From NCBI RefSeq assembly GCF_046156265.1, contig NZ_JAWDIR010000043.1:62001-126000 (forward strand): 64,000 bases of DNA, in the 5' to 3' direction. Position 1 is the first letter of the stretch; every line of letters begins with the position of its first letter. The stretch is from CAMDHY01 sp046156265. GTDB lineage: Bacteria > Pseudomonadota > Alphaproteobacteria > Rhizobiales > Segnochrobactraceae. Both the position numbers and the translations under genes were made by a program. Below, piece by piece: positions 15,770 through 26,731 of this stretch. Under the pieces are notes generated by a model that did not search any database, was not told the DNA's origin, and worked only from the letters and a program-made list of their open reading frames with translations.

Positions 15770-17234
15770 ATGACGCGCAAGGCCATACAGTTCATCAGGA
15801 AAGGCCGGGTCGTCGAGCTCGGTGACGTCGGTCCGACGACGACTCTCCTCGACCACCTCCGCCTCGCCGAGGGCAGCGTCGGCACCAAGGAGGGATGCAA
15901 CGAGGGCGACTGCGGCGCCTGCACGGTGGCCCTCGGGCGCGTGCGCGATGGCCGGCTCGCCTACGAGCCGGTGAACGCCTGCATCCAGCTGCTCGGCATG
16001 GTCGACGGCGCCGAGGTCGTCACGGTCGAGGACCTCGCGGACGGCGGCTCGCTTCATCCCGTACAAAGGGCGATGGTCGACCTGCACGGCTCGCAGTGCG
16101 GATTCTGCACGCCGGGCTTCGTGATGTCACTGTTCACGCTCTACCAGTCCGGCGTCGCCGCCGACCGCGACACCGTCTGCGACTGGATCGCCGGCAATCT
16201 TTGTCGCTGCACCGGCTACCGGCCGATCGTCGAGGCGGCGCTTGCGAGCTGCGCCGGCGCACCGGCGGACGGCTTCGCCGCGCGCGCCACCGAGACCGCC
16301 GCCCGCCTGAATGCGCTCGCCGACGGCGCCGATCTCATCGTCGGCGACGCGACCCGCTTCTTCGCCGCGCCGGCCTCGCTCGACGCGCTCTGCCGTCTGC
16401 TCGCCGAGCATCCGGACGCGACGATCGTCGCGGGCGCAACCGACGTCGGCCTGTGGGTGACGAAGCAGCTGCGCGACCTGCCGAAGATCGTCTGGCTCGG
16501 CCGCGTCGCCGGCCTCGATGCGATCGACGAGACCGAGACCGGCATCCGCATCGGCGCCGCCGCCACCTACGACGCGGCGGCAGCCGCCGTCGCGGCGATC
16601 GATCCCGATCTCGGAAACCTCTGGCGCCGCATCGGCTCTAAGCAGGTGCGCGTGTCCGGCACCGTCGGCGGCAACATCGCCAACGGCTCGCCGATCGGCG
16701 ACACGCCGCCGGCGCTGATCGCCTTGGGCGCGACGCTGGAACTGCGCCATGGCGACACCGTCCGCCGTCTGCCGCTGGAGGACTTCTTCCTCGCCTACGG
16801 CCGCCAGGACCGCGCGCCCGGCGAGGTCGTCGTCGCCGTCGAGGTACCGCGGCTCGGGCCGGCCGACGTCTTCCGCTGCTACAAGATCTCCAAGCGCTTC
16901 GACCAGGACATCTCCGCAGTGATGGCGGCGATCCGGCTGACGCTCGACGGCGACCGCATCGCGGCCGCCCGCGTGGCCTTCGGCGGCATGGCCGGCGTGC
17001 CGAAGCGGGCCACCGCGGCCGAGGCGGTGCTGGCGGGTGCGCGTCTTGGTGATCAGGCGCTTCCGCGCTCGGTCCGTGCGGCCCTCGCGGAGGACTTCCA
17101 GCCGCTCGACGACATGCGCGCGTCCGCCGCCTACCGTCTCGACGTTGCCGGCTCGCTCGTCGAGAAGGCGCTGATCGAGGTGGCGGGGACGCCGACGTCC
17201 GCCACGCGCGTCTTCGGTCTCAGGGAGGCCGCCG

Positions 17235-17251
<17 letters not shown>
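15770..17251 (+). CDS. xdhA: Xanthine dehydrogenase small subunit (Fe-S/FAD)
   Basis: A 493-residue subunit. Residues 1-~75 form a plant-type [2Fe-2S] ferredoxin domain (C43, C48, C51, C71); ~80-165 carry the second cluster ('SQCGFCTPGF', 'NLCRCTGYRPI'); ~190-370 are the FAD-binding domain ('ATDVGLWVTKQLRDLPKIVWLG', 'VGGNIANGSPIGDTPPALIAL') and the rest the CO-dehydrogenase flavoprotein C-terminal domain. It transfers electrons from the molybdenum subunit to NAD+ during oxidation of hypoxanthine and xanthine to urate. Its 3' end overlaps the TTG start of xdhB by 17 bases. Confidence 0.95.
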
Positions 17252-19571
<2,320 letters not shown>

Positions 19572-19581
19572 GGCGGCGGCA

Positions 19582-20901
19582 ATGCGGGTGTGGCGGGCGG
19601 TAGCGGAGGCGATCGAGGCGGCGGGGCGGTGCGCGCTCGTCACCGTCGCCGACGTCCGCGGCTCCGCCCCGCGGGAGGCCGGCGCGCGGCTCGTCGTGAG
19701 GCCCGACGGACGTTTCACGGGCACCATCGGCGGTGGCACGCTCGAATGGCGGGCGATCGCCGAGGCGACGGCGGAGCTCGCGCGCGGCGGGACAGTGCGC
19801 GGCGTGCGCCGGCCCTTCGCCCTCGGGCCGGAGCTCGGCCAGTGCTGCGGCGGCCGGGTGGAGCTGTTGTTCGAGACGTTCGACGGGGGCGACCGGGAGA
19901 CGGTGGCCGCGCTGGCCGGGCGGGAGGCGGTGGGGGTATTCGAGACGGTCGGGCCCGTCGGTGCCGACGGGCGGGTGGTGCGACACGTCGCAGTCCGATC
20001 CGAGAATGTCAGTTTATCGGGCGCAGCCTCTATGGATGAAGCCGTCGCCGCAAGCGCGACGCCTTTCCCTCCCCTGACAGGGGGAGGGACGCCGCGCGCA
20101 GCGCGGCAGGGTGGGGCCCGTCAATCCGAACTCGACGCTCCGCTCGTGGCACCCGGCCGCGTGCGCGGCCGGGCCCCCTCCGACCCGGCTGCGCCGGGCC
20201 ACCTCCCCCACAAGGGGGGAGGGACGAACCCGTCCGCCGCCGTTCCCGCCTCGACGAAGCCGGGAGACGAATCCCTCTTTACCTCCCCCGCCACCCTCTC
20301 CACTTCCCCCGACGGCACGATCCGCGAACGCTTCGGCGACGACCGGCGGCCGCTCGTCCTCTTCGGCGCCGGCCATGTCGGGCGGGCGCTGGTGATGGCG
20401 CTGGCGCCGCTGCCGTTCGCGGTCACATGGGTCGACGCGCGGCCGGAGGCGTTCCCCCGACATGTGCCCGGCACCGTCACGCTCTCCGGCGAGGCCGATC
20501 CAGAGGCCGTGCTGACGGCTGCTCCCGACGGGGCCTTCGTGCTGGCGATGACGCATTCGCATCCGCTCGACCTCGCCGTCGTCGCCGCCGCCCTGAAGGC
20601 CGGGCATTTCCCCTATGTCGGCGTCATCGGCAGCGCCACCAAGCGCGCCCGCTTCGAGAGCCAGCTGCGCGCCGCCGGTCACGCCGAGGCGGCGATCGCC
20701 GCGCTCGTCTGCCCGATCGGCGCAATCGGCGGGGTGACGTCGAAGGAGCCCGCCGCAATCGCCGCGATGACCGTAGCCGAGCTTCTCGTCGCCGACGAGG
20801 ACGTGCGCCACGGCGCGCTGCCCGCCACCGCTCCGCTTGCGCCGACCTACGAGCTCACCACACCCGCCGCCGCCCGCGGCCCGCGCCGGACCCGCCGATG
20901 A
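19582..20901 (+). CDS. xdhC: Xanthine dehydrogenase accessory protein XdhC with an in-frame repeat insertion
   Basis: XdhC binds the molybdenum cofactor, supports its sulfuration and delivers it to XdhB. Residues 1-~110 are the CoxI/XdhC N-terminal domain ('VTVADVRGSAPREAGARLVV', 'GTIGGGTLEW', 'GQCCGGRVELLFE'). Residues ~255-420 are the Rossmann-like C-terminal domain ('LVLFGAGHVGRALV', 'VGVIGSATKRARFESQL', 'CPIGAIGG'). Between them are ~140 residues, of which about 52 (roughly 162-214) are encoded by a GC-rich palindromic repeat and are low-complexity Pro/Gly/Arg. At 439 residues it is about 100 longer than usual for the family. No stop or frameshift is introduced. Confidence 0.88.
   Translation: MRVWRAVAEAIEAAGRCALVTVADVRGSAPREAGARLVVRPDGRFTGTIGGGTLEWRAIAEATAELARGGTVRGVRRPFALGPELGQCCGGRVELLFETFDGGDRETVAALAGREAVGVFETVGPVGADGRVVRHVAVRSENVSLSGAASMDEAVAASATPFPPLTGGGTPRAARQGGARQSELDAPLVAPGRVRGRAPSDPAAPGHLPHKGGGTNPSAAVPASTKPGDESLFTSPATLSTSPDGTIRERFGDDRRPLVLFGAGHVGRALVMALAPLPFAVTWVDARPEAFPRHVPGTVTLSGEADPEAVLTAAPDGAFVLAMTHSHPLDLAVVAAALKAGHFPYVGVIGSATKRARFESQLRAAGHAEAAIAALVCPIGAIGGVTSKEPAAIAAMTVAELLVADEDVRHGALPATAPLAPTYELTTPAAARGPRRTRR
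20067..20223. repeat. Paired palindromic (REP/BIME-like) element inside xdhC
   Basis: The element has five hairpins: CCCTCCCC/GGGGAGGG (20067-20074, 20081-20088), GCCGCGC/GCGCGGC (20091-20097, 20101-20107), CCCGGCCGC/GCGGCCGGG (20152-20160, 20165-20173), CCCGGC/GCCGGG (20184-20189, 20193-20198) and CCTCCCCC/GGGGGAGG (20202-20209, 20215-20222). The left and right outer parts are inverted copies of the same unit around a central stem, as in bacterial interspersed mosaic elements. It is in frame with xdhC. I see no second copy of this family in the window. Confidence 0.8.
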
Positions 20902-22076
20902 CCGCCTTTCTCGCCGACTGGCTGAACCTGCTCGCCCGCTGGGCGCACCTCATCGTCGGCATCGGCTGGATCGGCACGTCGTTCTATTTCGTCGCCCTCG
21001 ACTTCAAGCTGCACAAGCGCGAGGGCATGGCGGAGGGAGTCTACGGCACCGCCTGGCAGGTGCACGGCGGCGGCTTCTACCAGGTCGAGAAATACCTCGT
21101 CGCCCCGAAGACGCTGCCGCCGGAGCTGATCTGGTACCGCTGGGACGCCTACCTGACGCTGCTGACTGGCCTCGCTTTGATGGTGGTGCAGTACTACTGG
21201 AACGCCCGCCAGTACCTGATCGACCCGGCCGTCATGGAGATGACCCCAGGCGAGGCGGTGCTGATCTCGATGTTCTCGCTCGCCGGCGGCTGGCTGATCT
21301 ACGACCGCCTCTGCCGCTCCTGGCTCGTCCGCCATACGGCGCTGCTGGCGCTCGCCGTGTTCGCCCTGATCCTCGCGGCCGCCACCCTCTACAGCCATGT
21401 GTTCTCGGGCCGCGCGGCCTTGCTGCACGTCGGCGCCTTCATCGGCACGATCATGGCGATCAACGTCTTCGGGGTGATCATCCCGAACCAGCGCAAGATC
21501 GTCGCCTCGCTGATCGCCGGCGAGGCGCCTGACCCGGCCCTCGGCCAGACCGGCAAGCAGCGCTCGCTGCACAACAACTACCTGACGCTGCCGGTGCTGC
21601 TGATGATGGTGTCGAACCATTATCCGCTGCTGACCGGCCACCCGCACGCCTGGATCGTCGTCGCCCTCGTCGTCGTCGCCGGCGGCTCGATCCGCCACTT
21701 CATCAACCGCCACGAGGCCGGCGATCACTTCGCGAAGATCGCCTGGGTGCTGCCGGTCGCGGTGGTGGCGCTCGTCGCCCTCGTCGTGGTGACGGCGCCG
21801 CGCAGTGCCGCCACCGACGGCGCCGCGGTCACCGACGCGCAGGCGATGGCGATCGTCGCCAAGCACTGCACCGTCTGCCACGCCGCCCATCCGGCGCACG
21901 AGGGCTTTACGGAGCCGCCGAAGGGCGTGGTATTGGACGACGTCGCCGATCTCCGGCGCTACGCCCAGGCGGTGGACGCCCAGGCCGTCCATTCCAACGC
22001 CATGCCCCTCGGCAACGAGACCGGCATGACGCCGGCGGAACGGCAGGAACTGGGCGCCTGGATCGCGGCGCAGTAA
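20898..22076 (+). CDS. puuD: Urate hydroxylase PuuD (membrane domain fused to cytochrome c)
   Basis: A 392-residue inner-membrane enzyme that oxidises urate to 5-hydroxyisourate and passes the electrons to the respiratory chain. Residues 1-~300 contain eight or so hydrophobic helices with the family stretches 'WAHLIVGIGWIGTSFYFVALD', 'VHGGGFYQVEKY' and 'NNYLTLPVLLMMVSNHYP'. The C-terminal ~90 residues are a cytochrome c domain with the heme motif CTVCH and a Met ligand candidate in 'NAMPLGN'. The ATG at 20898 overlaps the xdhC stop (ATGA). It supplies the substrate for UraH at the head of the operon. Confidence 0.95.
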   Translation: MTAFLADWLNLLARWAHLIVGIGWIGTSFYFVALDFKLHKREGMAEGVYGTAWQVHGGGFYQVEKYLVAPKTLPPELIWYRWDAYLTLLTGLALMVVQYYWNARQYLIDPAVMEMTPGEAVLISMFSLAGGWLIYDRLCRSWLVRHTALLALAVFALILAAATLYSHVFSGRAALLHVGAFIGTIMAINVFGVIIPNQRKIVASLIAGEAPDPALGQTGKQRSLHNNYLTLPVLLMMVSNHYPLLTGHPHAWIVVALVVVAGGSIRHFINRHEAGDHFAKIAWVLPVAVVALVALVVVTAPRSAATDGAAVTDAQAMAIVAKHCTVCHAAHPAHEGFTEPPKGVVLDDVADLRRYAQAVDAQAVHSNAMPLGNETGMTPAERQELGAWIAAQ

Positions 22077-22111
22077 GGTCCGGCCGCAACCCGATCGACG
22101 GAAACCGAGTT

Positions 22112-22663
22112 TTGGCCGACCCTTCCCCTCACGCGCCGCCCGCCGCCGACGGCCGCTTACCGCTCGCCGCCGTCAACGCGCTGGACGGCGCCGCCTTCCT
22201 TGCGCGCTTCGGCGACGTCGCCGAGCACTCGCCGTGGGTGGCCGAGCGGGCGGCGGCGATGCGTCCGTTCGCCGACCGCGAGGCGATGTTCGCCGCCTTC
22301 GGCGCCGCCGTCGACGCGGCCGGGGCCGAGAAGCAGTTGGCGCTCCTGAACGCCCATCCCGACCTCGCGGGGCGCGCCGCCATCGCCGGAGCGATCGCCG
22401 ACGATTCGAAGCGCGAGCAGGCCGGCGCCGGCCTCGACCGGCTGACGGCCGATGAACACTCCCGCTTCCTCGACCTGAACGACCGCTACAAGGCGCGCTT
22501 CGGGCATCCCTTCATCCTGGCCGTGAAGGGGGCGACCAAGCACGATATTCTCGCTGCCTTCGAGGCCCGCATCGGCAACGCGCCGGAGACCGAGCGCGCG
22601 ACGGCGCTCGCCCAGGTCAAGCGCATCTTCCGCTTCCGCCTGGAAGACCGGGTGCAGCCGTGA
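22112..22663 (+). CDS. uraD: OHCU decarboxylase
   Basis: A 183-residue all-helical decarboxylase that converts 2-oxo-4-hydroxy-4-carboxy-5-ureidoimidazoline to S-allantoin. Diagnostic segments are 'LLNAHPDLAGRAAIAG' with the catalytic His, 'SKREQAGAGLDRL' and 'YKARFGHPFILAVKG'. It follows puuD by 35 bases; the start is TTG at 22112, as there is no ATG or GTG upstream of the first helix. The final GTGA links it to the allantoate amidohydrolase gene. Confidence 0.93.
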   Translation: MADPSPHAPPAADGRLPLAAVNALDGAAFLARFGDVAEHSPWVAERAAAMRPFADREAMFAAFGAAVDAAGAEKQLALLNAHPDLAGRAAIAGAIADDSKREQAGAGLDRLTADEHSRFLDLNDRYKARFGHPFILAVKGATKHDILAAFEARIGNAPETERATALAQVKRIFRFRLEDRVQP

Positions 22664-23922
22664 TCCCGCTCGACCCAGTCGCCCTGGGCGCCCGTGCGGA
22701 CGCCATGCTGATGGAACTCGCCGCGATCAGCGCCGAGCCCGACCGGCTGACGCGGCTCTACCTGACGCCGGAGCACCGCCGCGCCGCCGATCTCGTGGCC
22801 GCCTGGATGCTCGCCTCGGGCCTCGCCGTCCGCGAGGACGCGCTCGCCACCGTGCGCGGCCGCCTCGAGGTGGGGAGCGGCACGGCGCGGACGCTGATCC
22901 TCGGTTCACACATCGACACCGTCATCGACGCCGGCCGCTATGACGGCGCTCTCGGTGTGGTGGCGGCGATCGTTGCCGCGGACACGCTTCGTCGCAGCGG
23001 CGCAGTGCTGCCGTTCGCCGTGGAAGTCTGTGCCTTCGGCGACGAGGAGGGCGTGCGCTTCCCGACGACGCTCCTCGGCTCTTCGGCCGTCGCCGGCAAC
23101 CTCGATCCCGCCGATCTCGATCGCACGGACGCCTATGACGTCAGCGTGCGGGCGGCACTCGCCACCTACGGCTGCGATCTCGAGGCGGCCGCCGCGGCGC
23201 GTATCGCTGCGGAGGATGCCGTCGGCTACCTCGAGGTCCACATCGAGCAGGGGCCCGTGCTGGAGCGCGAAGGGATGCCGCTCGGCGTCGTCACGGCGAT
23301 CGCCGGGGCGACGCGGGCGGTCGTCACCGTCAGCGGCGAGGCCGGCCACGCCGGCACGGTGCCGATGGGCCTGCGCAGTGACGCGCTGGCGGCGGCGAGC
23401 GAACTGGTGCTCGCCGTCGAGCGCATCGGCCATGCCGGTGCTGCGAGCGATCTCGTCGCTACCGTCGGGCGCATGGTGGTACGGCCGGGGGCCGTCAACG
23501 TCGTGCCGGGTGCTGTGGAACTCAGTCTCGACGTGCGGGCCTCGTCCGATGCGCCGCGCGGCGACGCGATGGCGGCGATCCGGGCGGCGGCCGCCGAGAT
23601 CGCCTCGCGCCGCGGCGTCGGCATCGACATCGCCGTCACCCACGACCGCGACACCGCGCCGTGTACGCCGGCGATCGTCGACGTTTTGTCCGACGCCGTC
23701 GCCGCGCTCGGCCTGCCGCCGCGCCGGTTGATGTCGGGCGCCGGCCACGACGGCCAGGCGATGGCGATGCTGACGGACATCGGCATGATCTTCGTGCGCT
23801 GCCGCGGTGGCGTCAGTCACAACCCGGCGGAATATGCCTCGCCGGAGGATATCGGGCTCGCCGTCGCAGCACTTGTGCGCGCGGTGGAAGGGCTCGCCGA
23901 GAAGGAGAGGGAACGCCGATGA
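22660..23922 (+). CDS. allC: Allantoate amidohydrolase (M20 family, HyuC/AllC type)
   Basis: A 420-residue dinuclear metal hydrolase. Metal ligands are visible in 'GSHIDTV', 'YDGALG', 'GDEEGVRF', 'VHIEQGPVL' and the C-terminal 'GAGHDGQAM' and 'GVSHNPAEY'. This pattern is shared by allantoate amidohydrolases and N-carbamoyl-L-amino acid hydrolases; the operon position after uraD makes allantoate the likely substrate (inferred). The start GTG at 22660 overlaps the uraD stop. Allantoinase, needed between UraD and this enzyme, is not in the window. Confidence 0.82.
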   Translation: MIPLDPVALGARADAMLMELAAISAEPDRLTRLYLTPEHRRAADLVAAWMLASGLAVREDALATVRGRLEVGSGTARTLILGSHIDTVIDAGRYDGALGVVAAIVAADTLRRSGAVLPFAVEVCAFGDEEGVRFPTTLLGSSAVAGNLDPADLDRTDAYDVSVRAALATYGCDLEAAAAARIAAEDAVGYLEVHIEQGPVLEREGMPLGVVTAIAGATRAVVTVSGEAGHAGTVPMGLRSDALAAASELVLAVERIGHAGAASDLVATVGRMVVRPGAVNVVPGAVELSLDVRASSDAPRGDAMAAIRAAAAEIASRRGVGIDIAVTHDRDTAPCTPAIVDVLSDAVAALGLPPRRLMSGAGHDGQAMAMLTDIGMIFVRCRGGVSHNPAEYASPEDIGLAVAALVRAVEGLAEKERERR

Positions 23923-25190
23923 CCCACCCGCACGAGGACCTGCCGAGCGTCGTCCTGGACGAGGCCATCCTCGCCGCGATCGACGCGTCGTTCGAGGCGG
24001 AGGTGGCGTTCCTGCAGGAGATCGTCCGGCTGCCGACCGACAACCCGCCCGGTGACTGCGCGGAGGCCGGCGAGGCGGCGGCGAGCCTGCTGGAGGACCT
24101 CGGCTTCACGGTCGAGCGCCACCCGGTGCCCGAGGCGTTCCTCCGGCCCTACGGCATGAAGAGCGTCGTCAACCTCGTCGTCCGCCACCGCTTCGGCGAT
24201 GGCGCGGGCCCGACGATCGCCCTCAATGCCCATGGCGACGTGGTGCCGCCGGGCGACGGCTGGAGCGTCGACCCCTACGGCGCCATCATCCGCGGCGGCG
24301 CCCTCTACGGCCGCGGTGCCGCGGTCTCGAAATCCGACTTCGCCACCTACGCCTTCGCCCTCAAGGCGTTGATGGCGGCGGAGGAGCGGGGGGCGGCGCT
24401 GTCCGGCACGGTGGAATTGCACCTCACCTACGACGAGGAGGCCGGCGGCTTCGTCGGGCCGCAGTGGCTGCTGATGCAGGGCGTCTCGAAGCCCGACCTC
24501 GCGCTGTCGGCGGGCTTCTCCTACGCCGTCACCGTCGCCCATAACGGCTGCCTGCACCTCGAGGTCGTCGTGCGCGGCCGGCAGGCCCACGCGGCGATGC
24601 CGCACACTGGCATCGACGCGCTCGAGGCGACGGTGCCGATCCTGGCGGCGCTCTATGGCGAGCGGAAGCGCCTTTCCGGCATCGTCAGCTCTGAGCCCGG
24701 CATCGGCTCGCCGCAGATCACCGTCGGGCTGATCTCCGGCGGCATCAACACCAACGTCGTGCCGGACCGCGTGTCGCTTCGCCTCGACCGGCGGCTGATC
24801 CCGGAAGAGAACGGGGAAGCGGTGGAGGCCGCGCTGATCGCGCTGATCGAGGCGGCGGCGCCGGCCACGGGCGCCGAGGTGGAGTGCCGGCGGATCATGC
24901 TGGCCGAGCCGCTGAAGCCGTTGCCGGGCGTCGAGCGCCTCGTCGAGCCGCTCACCCGCAACGCCGCCGCCATCCTCGGCGTGCCGGTCCACCCAACGGG
25001 CGTTCCGCTCTACACCGACGCCCGCCACTACGCCGCCGCCGGCATTCCGACCGTCCTCTACGGCGCCGGCCCGCGCTCGATCCTCGAAGCCAACGCCCAC
25101 GGCGCCGACGAGCACCTCGAGCTCTCCGATCTTCAGGCGGCGACGAAGGTCGTGGCGCTGACGCTGGGGGAGTTGCTGCTGCGGCGGTGA
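23919..25190 (+). CDS. M20 family metallo-hydrolase (ArgE/DapE/ACY1 type)
   Basis: A 423-residue zinc-dependent amidohydrolase with 'NAHGDVVPPG' (first ligand), 'GRGAAVSKSD' (bridging Asp; the usual GRGxxDMK is changed to AVSKSD), 'TYDEEAGG' (catalytic Glu) and the lid domain around 'QITVGLISGGINTNVVPD'. Family members remove acyl or carbamoyl groups from amino-acid-like substrates. As last gene of the purine operon, joined by an ATGA overlap, it may act on ureidoglycine/ureidoglycolate-like or other carbamoyl compounds; this is conjecture. Confidence 0.83.
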   Translation: MTHPHEDLPSVVLDEAILAAIDASFEAEVAFLQEIVRLPTDNPPGDCAEAGEAAASLLEDLGFTVERHPVPEAFLRPYGMKSVVNLVVRHRFGDGAGPTIALNAHGDVVPPGDGWSVDPYGAIIRGGALYGRGAAVSKSDFATYAFALKALMAAEERGAALSGTVELHLTYDEEAGGFVGPQWLLMQGVSKPDLALSAGFSYAVTVAHNGCLHLEVVVRGRQAHAAMPHTGIDALEATVPILAALYGERKRLSGIVSSEPGIGSPQITVGLISGGINTNVVPDRVSLRLDRRLIPEENGEAVEAALIALIEAAAPATGAEVECRRIMLAEPLKPLPGVERLVEPLTRNAAAILGVPVHPTGVPLYTDARHYAAAGIPTVLYGAGPRSILEANAHGADEHLELSDLQAATKVVALTLGELLLRR

Positions 25191-25220
25191 CGTTTATGTC
25201 GGCAGTGAGCCGACGTCACC
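25186..25220. terminator. Hairpin between convergent M20 hydrolase and rimO genes
   Basis: GGTGACG (25186-25192) pairs with CGTCACC (25214-25220), and within it TCGGC (25199-25203) pairs with GCCGA (25209-25213). The outer arm includes the stop codon of the M20 gene and the right arm abuts the rimO stop. With 30 bases between the genes, this is the only candidate for a bidirectional terminator. There is no T-run on either side. Confidence 0.5.
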
Positions 25221-26582
25221 TCACCCGACGACCGTCCCATAAAGGTCATAGGCGTCGGCGCGATCGATCTTCGCGGTGACAAACTCGCCGGCGCGGATCG
25301 GGCGGCGGGCGGTGAGGCGGATGGTGCCGTCGATTTCGGGCGCGTCCCAGGGGCCGCGGCCGGTGGCGGTGAGGCCGGCCGAGCTGTCGACCAGCACCTT
25401 CACCCGGCGGCCGACGCGCCCCTTCAGGCGGCGGGCGCTGACGGCCTGCTGGCGCGCCATGAAGCGGTGCCAGCGCTCGGCCTTGACCTCCTCCGGCACC
25501 GCGCCCGGCAGCGCGTTTGCGGTGGCGCCGGCGACGGCCTCGTACTTGAAGCAGCCGACGCGGTCGAGCGACGCCTCGTCGAGGAAGCCGAGCAGTTCCT
25601 CGAAGTCCGCGTCGGTCTCGCCGGGGAAGCCGACGATGAAGGTCGAGCGGATGGCGAGGTCCGGCGCCATCTCGCGCCAGCGGCGGATGCGGGCGAGCGT
25701 CTTTTCCTGGTGCGCCGGCCGGCGCATCGCCTTCAGCACCGACGGGGCGGCGTGCTGGAAGGGGATGTCGAGATAGGGCAGCACCTTGCCCTCCGCCATC
25801 AGCGGGATGACCTCGTCGACGTGCGGGTAGGGGTAGACGTAGTGGAGGCGCACCCAGACGCCGAACTCGCCGAGCTCGCGGGCGAGGTCGAGGAACTTGG
25901 CGCGGACCTCGCGCTCCTTCCAGACGCTCGTCGCGTAACGGATGTCGACGCCGTAGGCCGAGGTGTCCTGGCTGATGACGAGGAGTTCCTTCACCCCCGC
26001 CTTCACGAGCTTCTCCGCCTCGCGCAGCACGTCGGCGATCGGCCGGCTCTTCAGGTCGCCGCGCAGCGACGGGATGATGCAGAACGAGCAGCGGTTGGAG
26101 CAGCCCTCGGAGATCTTGAGATAGGCGTAGTGGCGCGGCGTCAGCTTGATGCCCTGGGGCGGCACCAGGTCGAGGAAGGGGTCGTGCGCCGGCGGCACGG
26201 CCCGGTGCACGGCCTCCACCACGCTCTCGTATTGCTGCGGACCAGTGACGGCGAGCACGCCGGGGTGGGCCGCAGTGATGTCCTCGGGCTTAGCGCCCAT
26301 GCAGCCGGTGACGATGACGCGGCCGTTCTCGGCCAGCGCCGAGCCGATGGCGTCCAGCGATTCCGCCTTGGCGCTGTCGAGGAAGCCACAGGTGTTGACG
26401 ACGACGACGTCGGCACCCGAGTGGCTTTTGGTGATCTCGTAGCCCTCGGCCCGGAGCTGCGTCAGGATGCGCTCGGAATCGACCAGCGCCTTCGGGCAGC
26501 CGAGGCTGACGAAGCTGATCTTCGGTGCCGCCCCCGCGAGAACGTCGGCGGCGGGCGGGGAGGCGAGGGCGGTCTCGGTCAT
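25221..26582 (-). CDS. rimO: Ribosomal protein uS12 methylthiotransferase RimO
   Basis: A 453-residue radical-SAM enzyme that adds a methylthio group to Asp of ribosomal protein uS12. The N-terminal UPF0004 domain has 'SLGCPKALVDSE', 'NTCGFLDSAK' and 'VTGCMGA' (cluster cysteines). The radical-SAM motif is 'CSNRCSFC'. The C-terminal TRAM domain ends with 'RADAYDLYGTVVG'. The choice of RimO over MiaB rests on 'SLGCPKALVDSE' and 'GFPGETDADF'. ATG 26582 begins just before a short Ala/Pro lead; a longer frame to 26636 lacks conservation hallmarks. Confidence 0.94.
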   Translation of the reverse strand: MTETALASPPAADVLAGAAPKISFVSLGCPKALVDSERILTQLRAEGYEITKSHSGADVVVVNTCGFLDSAKAESLDAIGSALAENGRVIVTGCMGAKPEDITAAHPGVLAVTGPQQYESVVEAVHRAVPPAHDPFLDLVPPQGIKLTPRHYAYLKISEGCSNRCSFCIIPSLRGDLKSRPIADVLREAEKLVKAGVKELLVISQDTSAYGVDIRYATSVWKEREVRAKFLDLARELGEFGVWVRLHYVYPYPHVDEVIPLMAEGKVLPYLDIPFQHAAPSVLKAMRRPAHQEKTLARIRRWREMAPDLAIRSTFIVGFPGETDADFEELLGFLDEASLDRVGCFKYEAVAGATANALPGAVPEEVKAERWHRFMARQQAVSARRLKGRVGRRVKVLVDSSAGLTATGRGPWDAPEIDGTIRLTARRPIRAGEFVTAKIDRADAYDLYGTVVG

Positions 26583-26731
26583 CGGATCACTCGTGCAGCG
26601 GCGCCACGGTGTGGCGCAAGCAGGGCGGCGACGCAAGCCGCGCGCCGCCGTGCCCGAGCTTCACGGTGAGAGTAAGGCCGACACGATGATCGCAGGCGGC
26701 GAGGGTGCCGCACGTGCTCCCGGCTGTGCGG

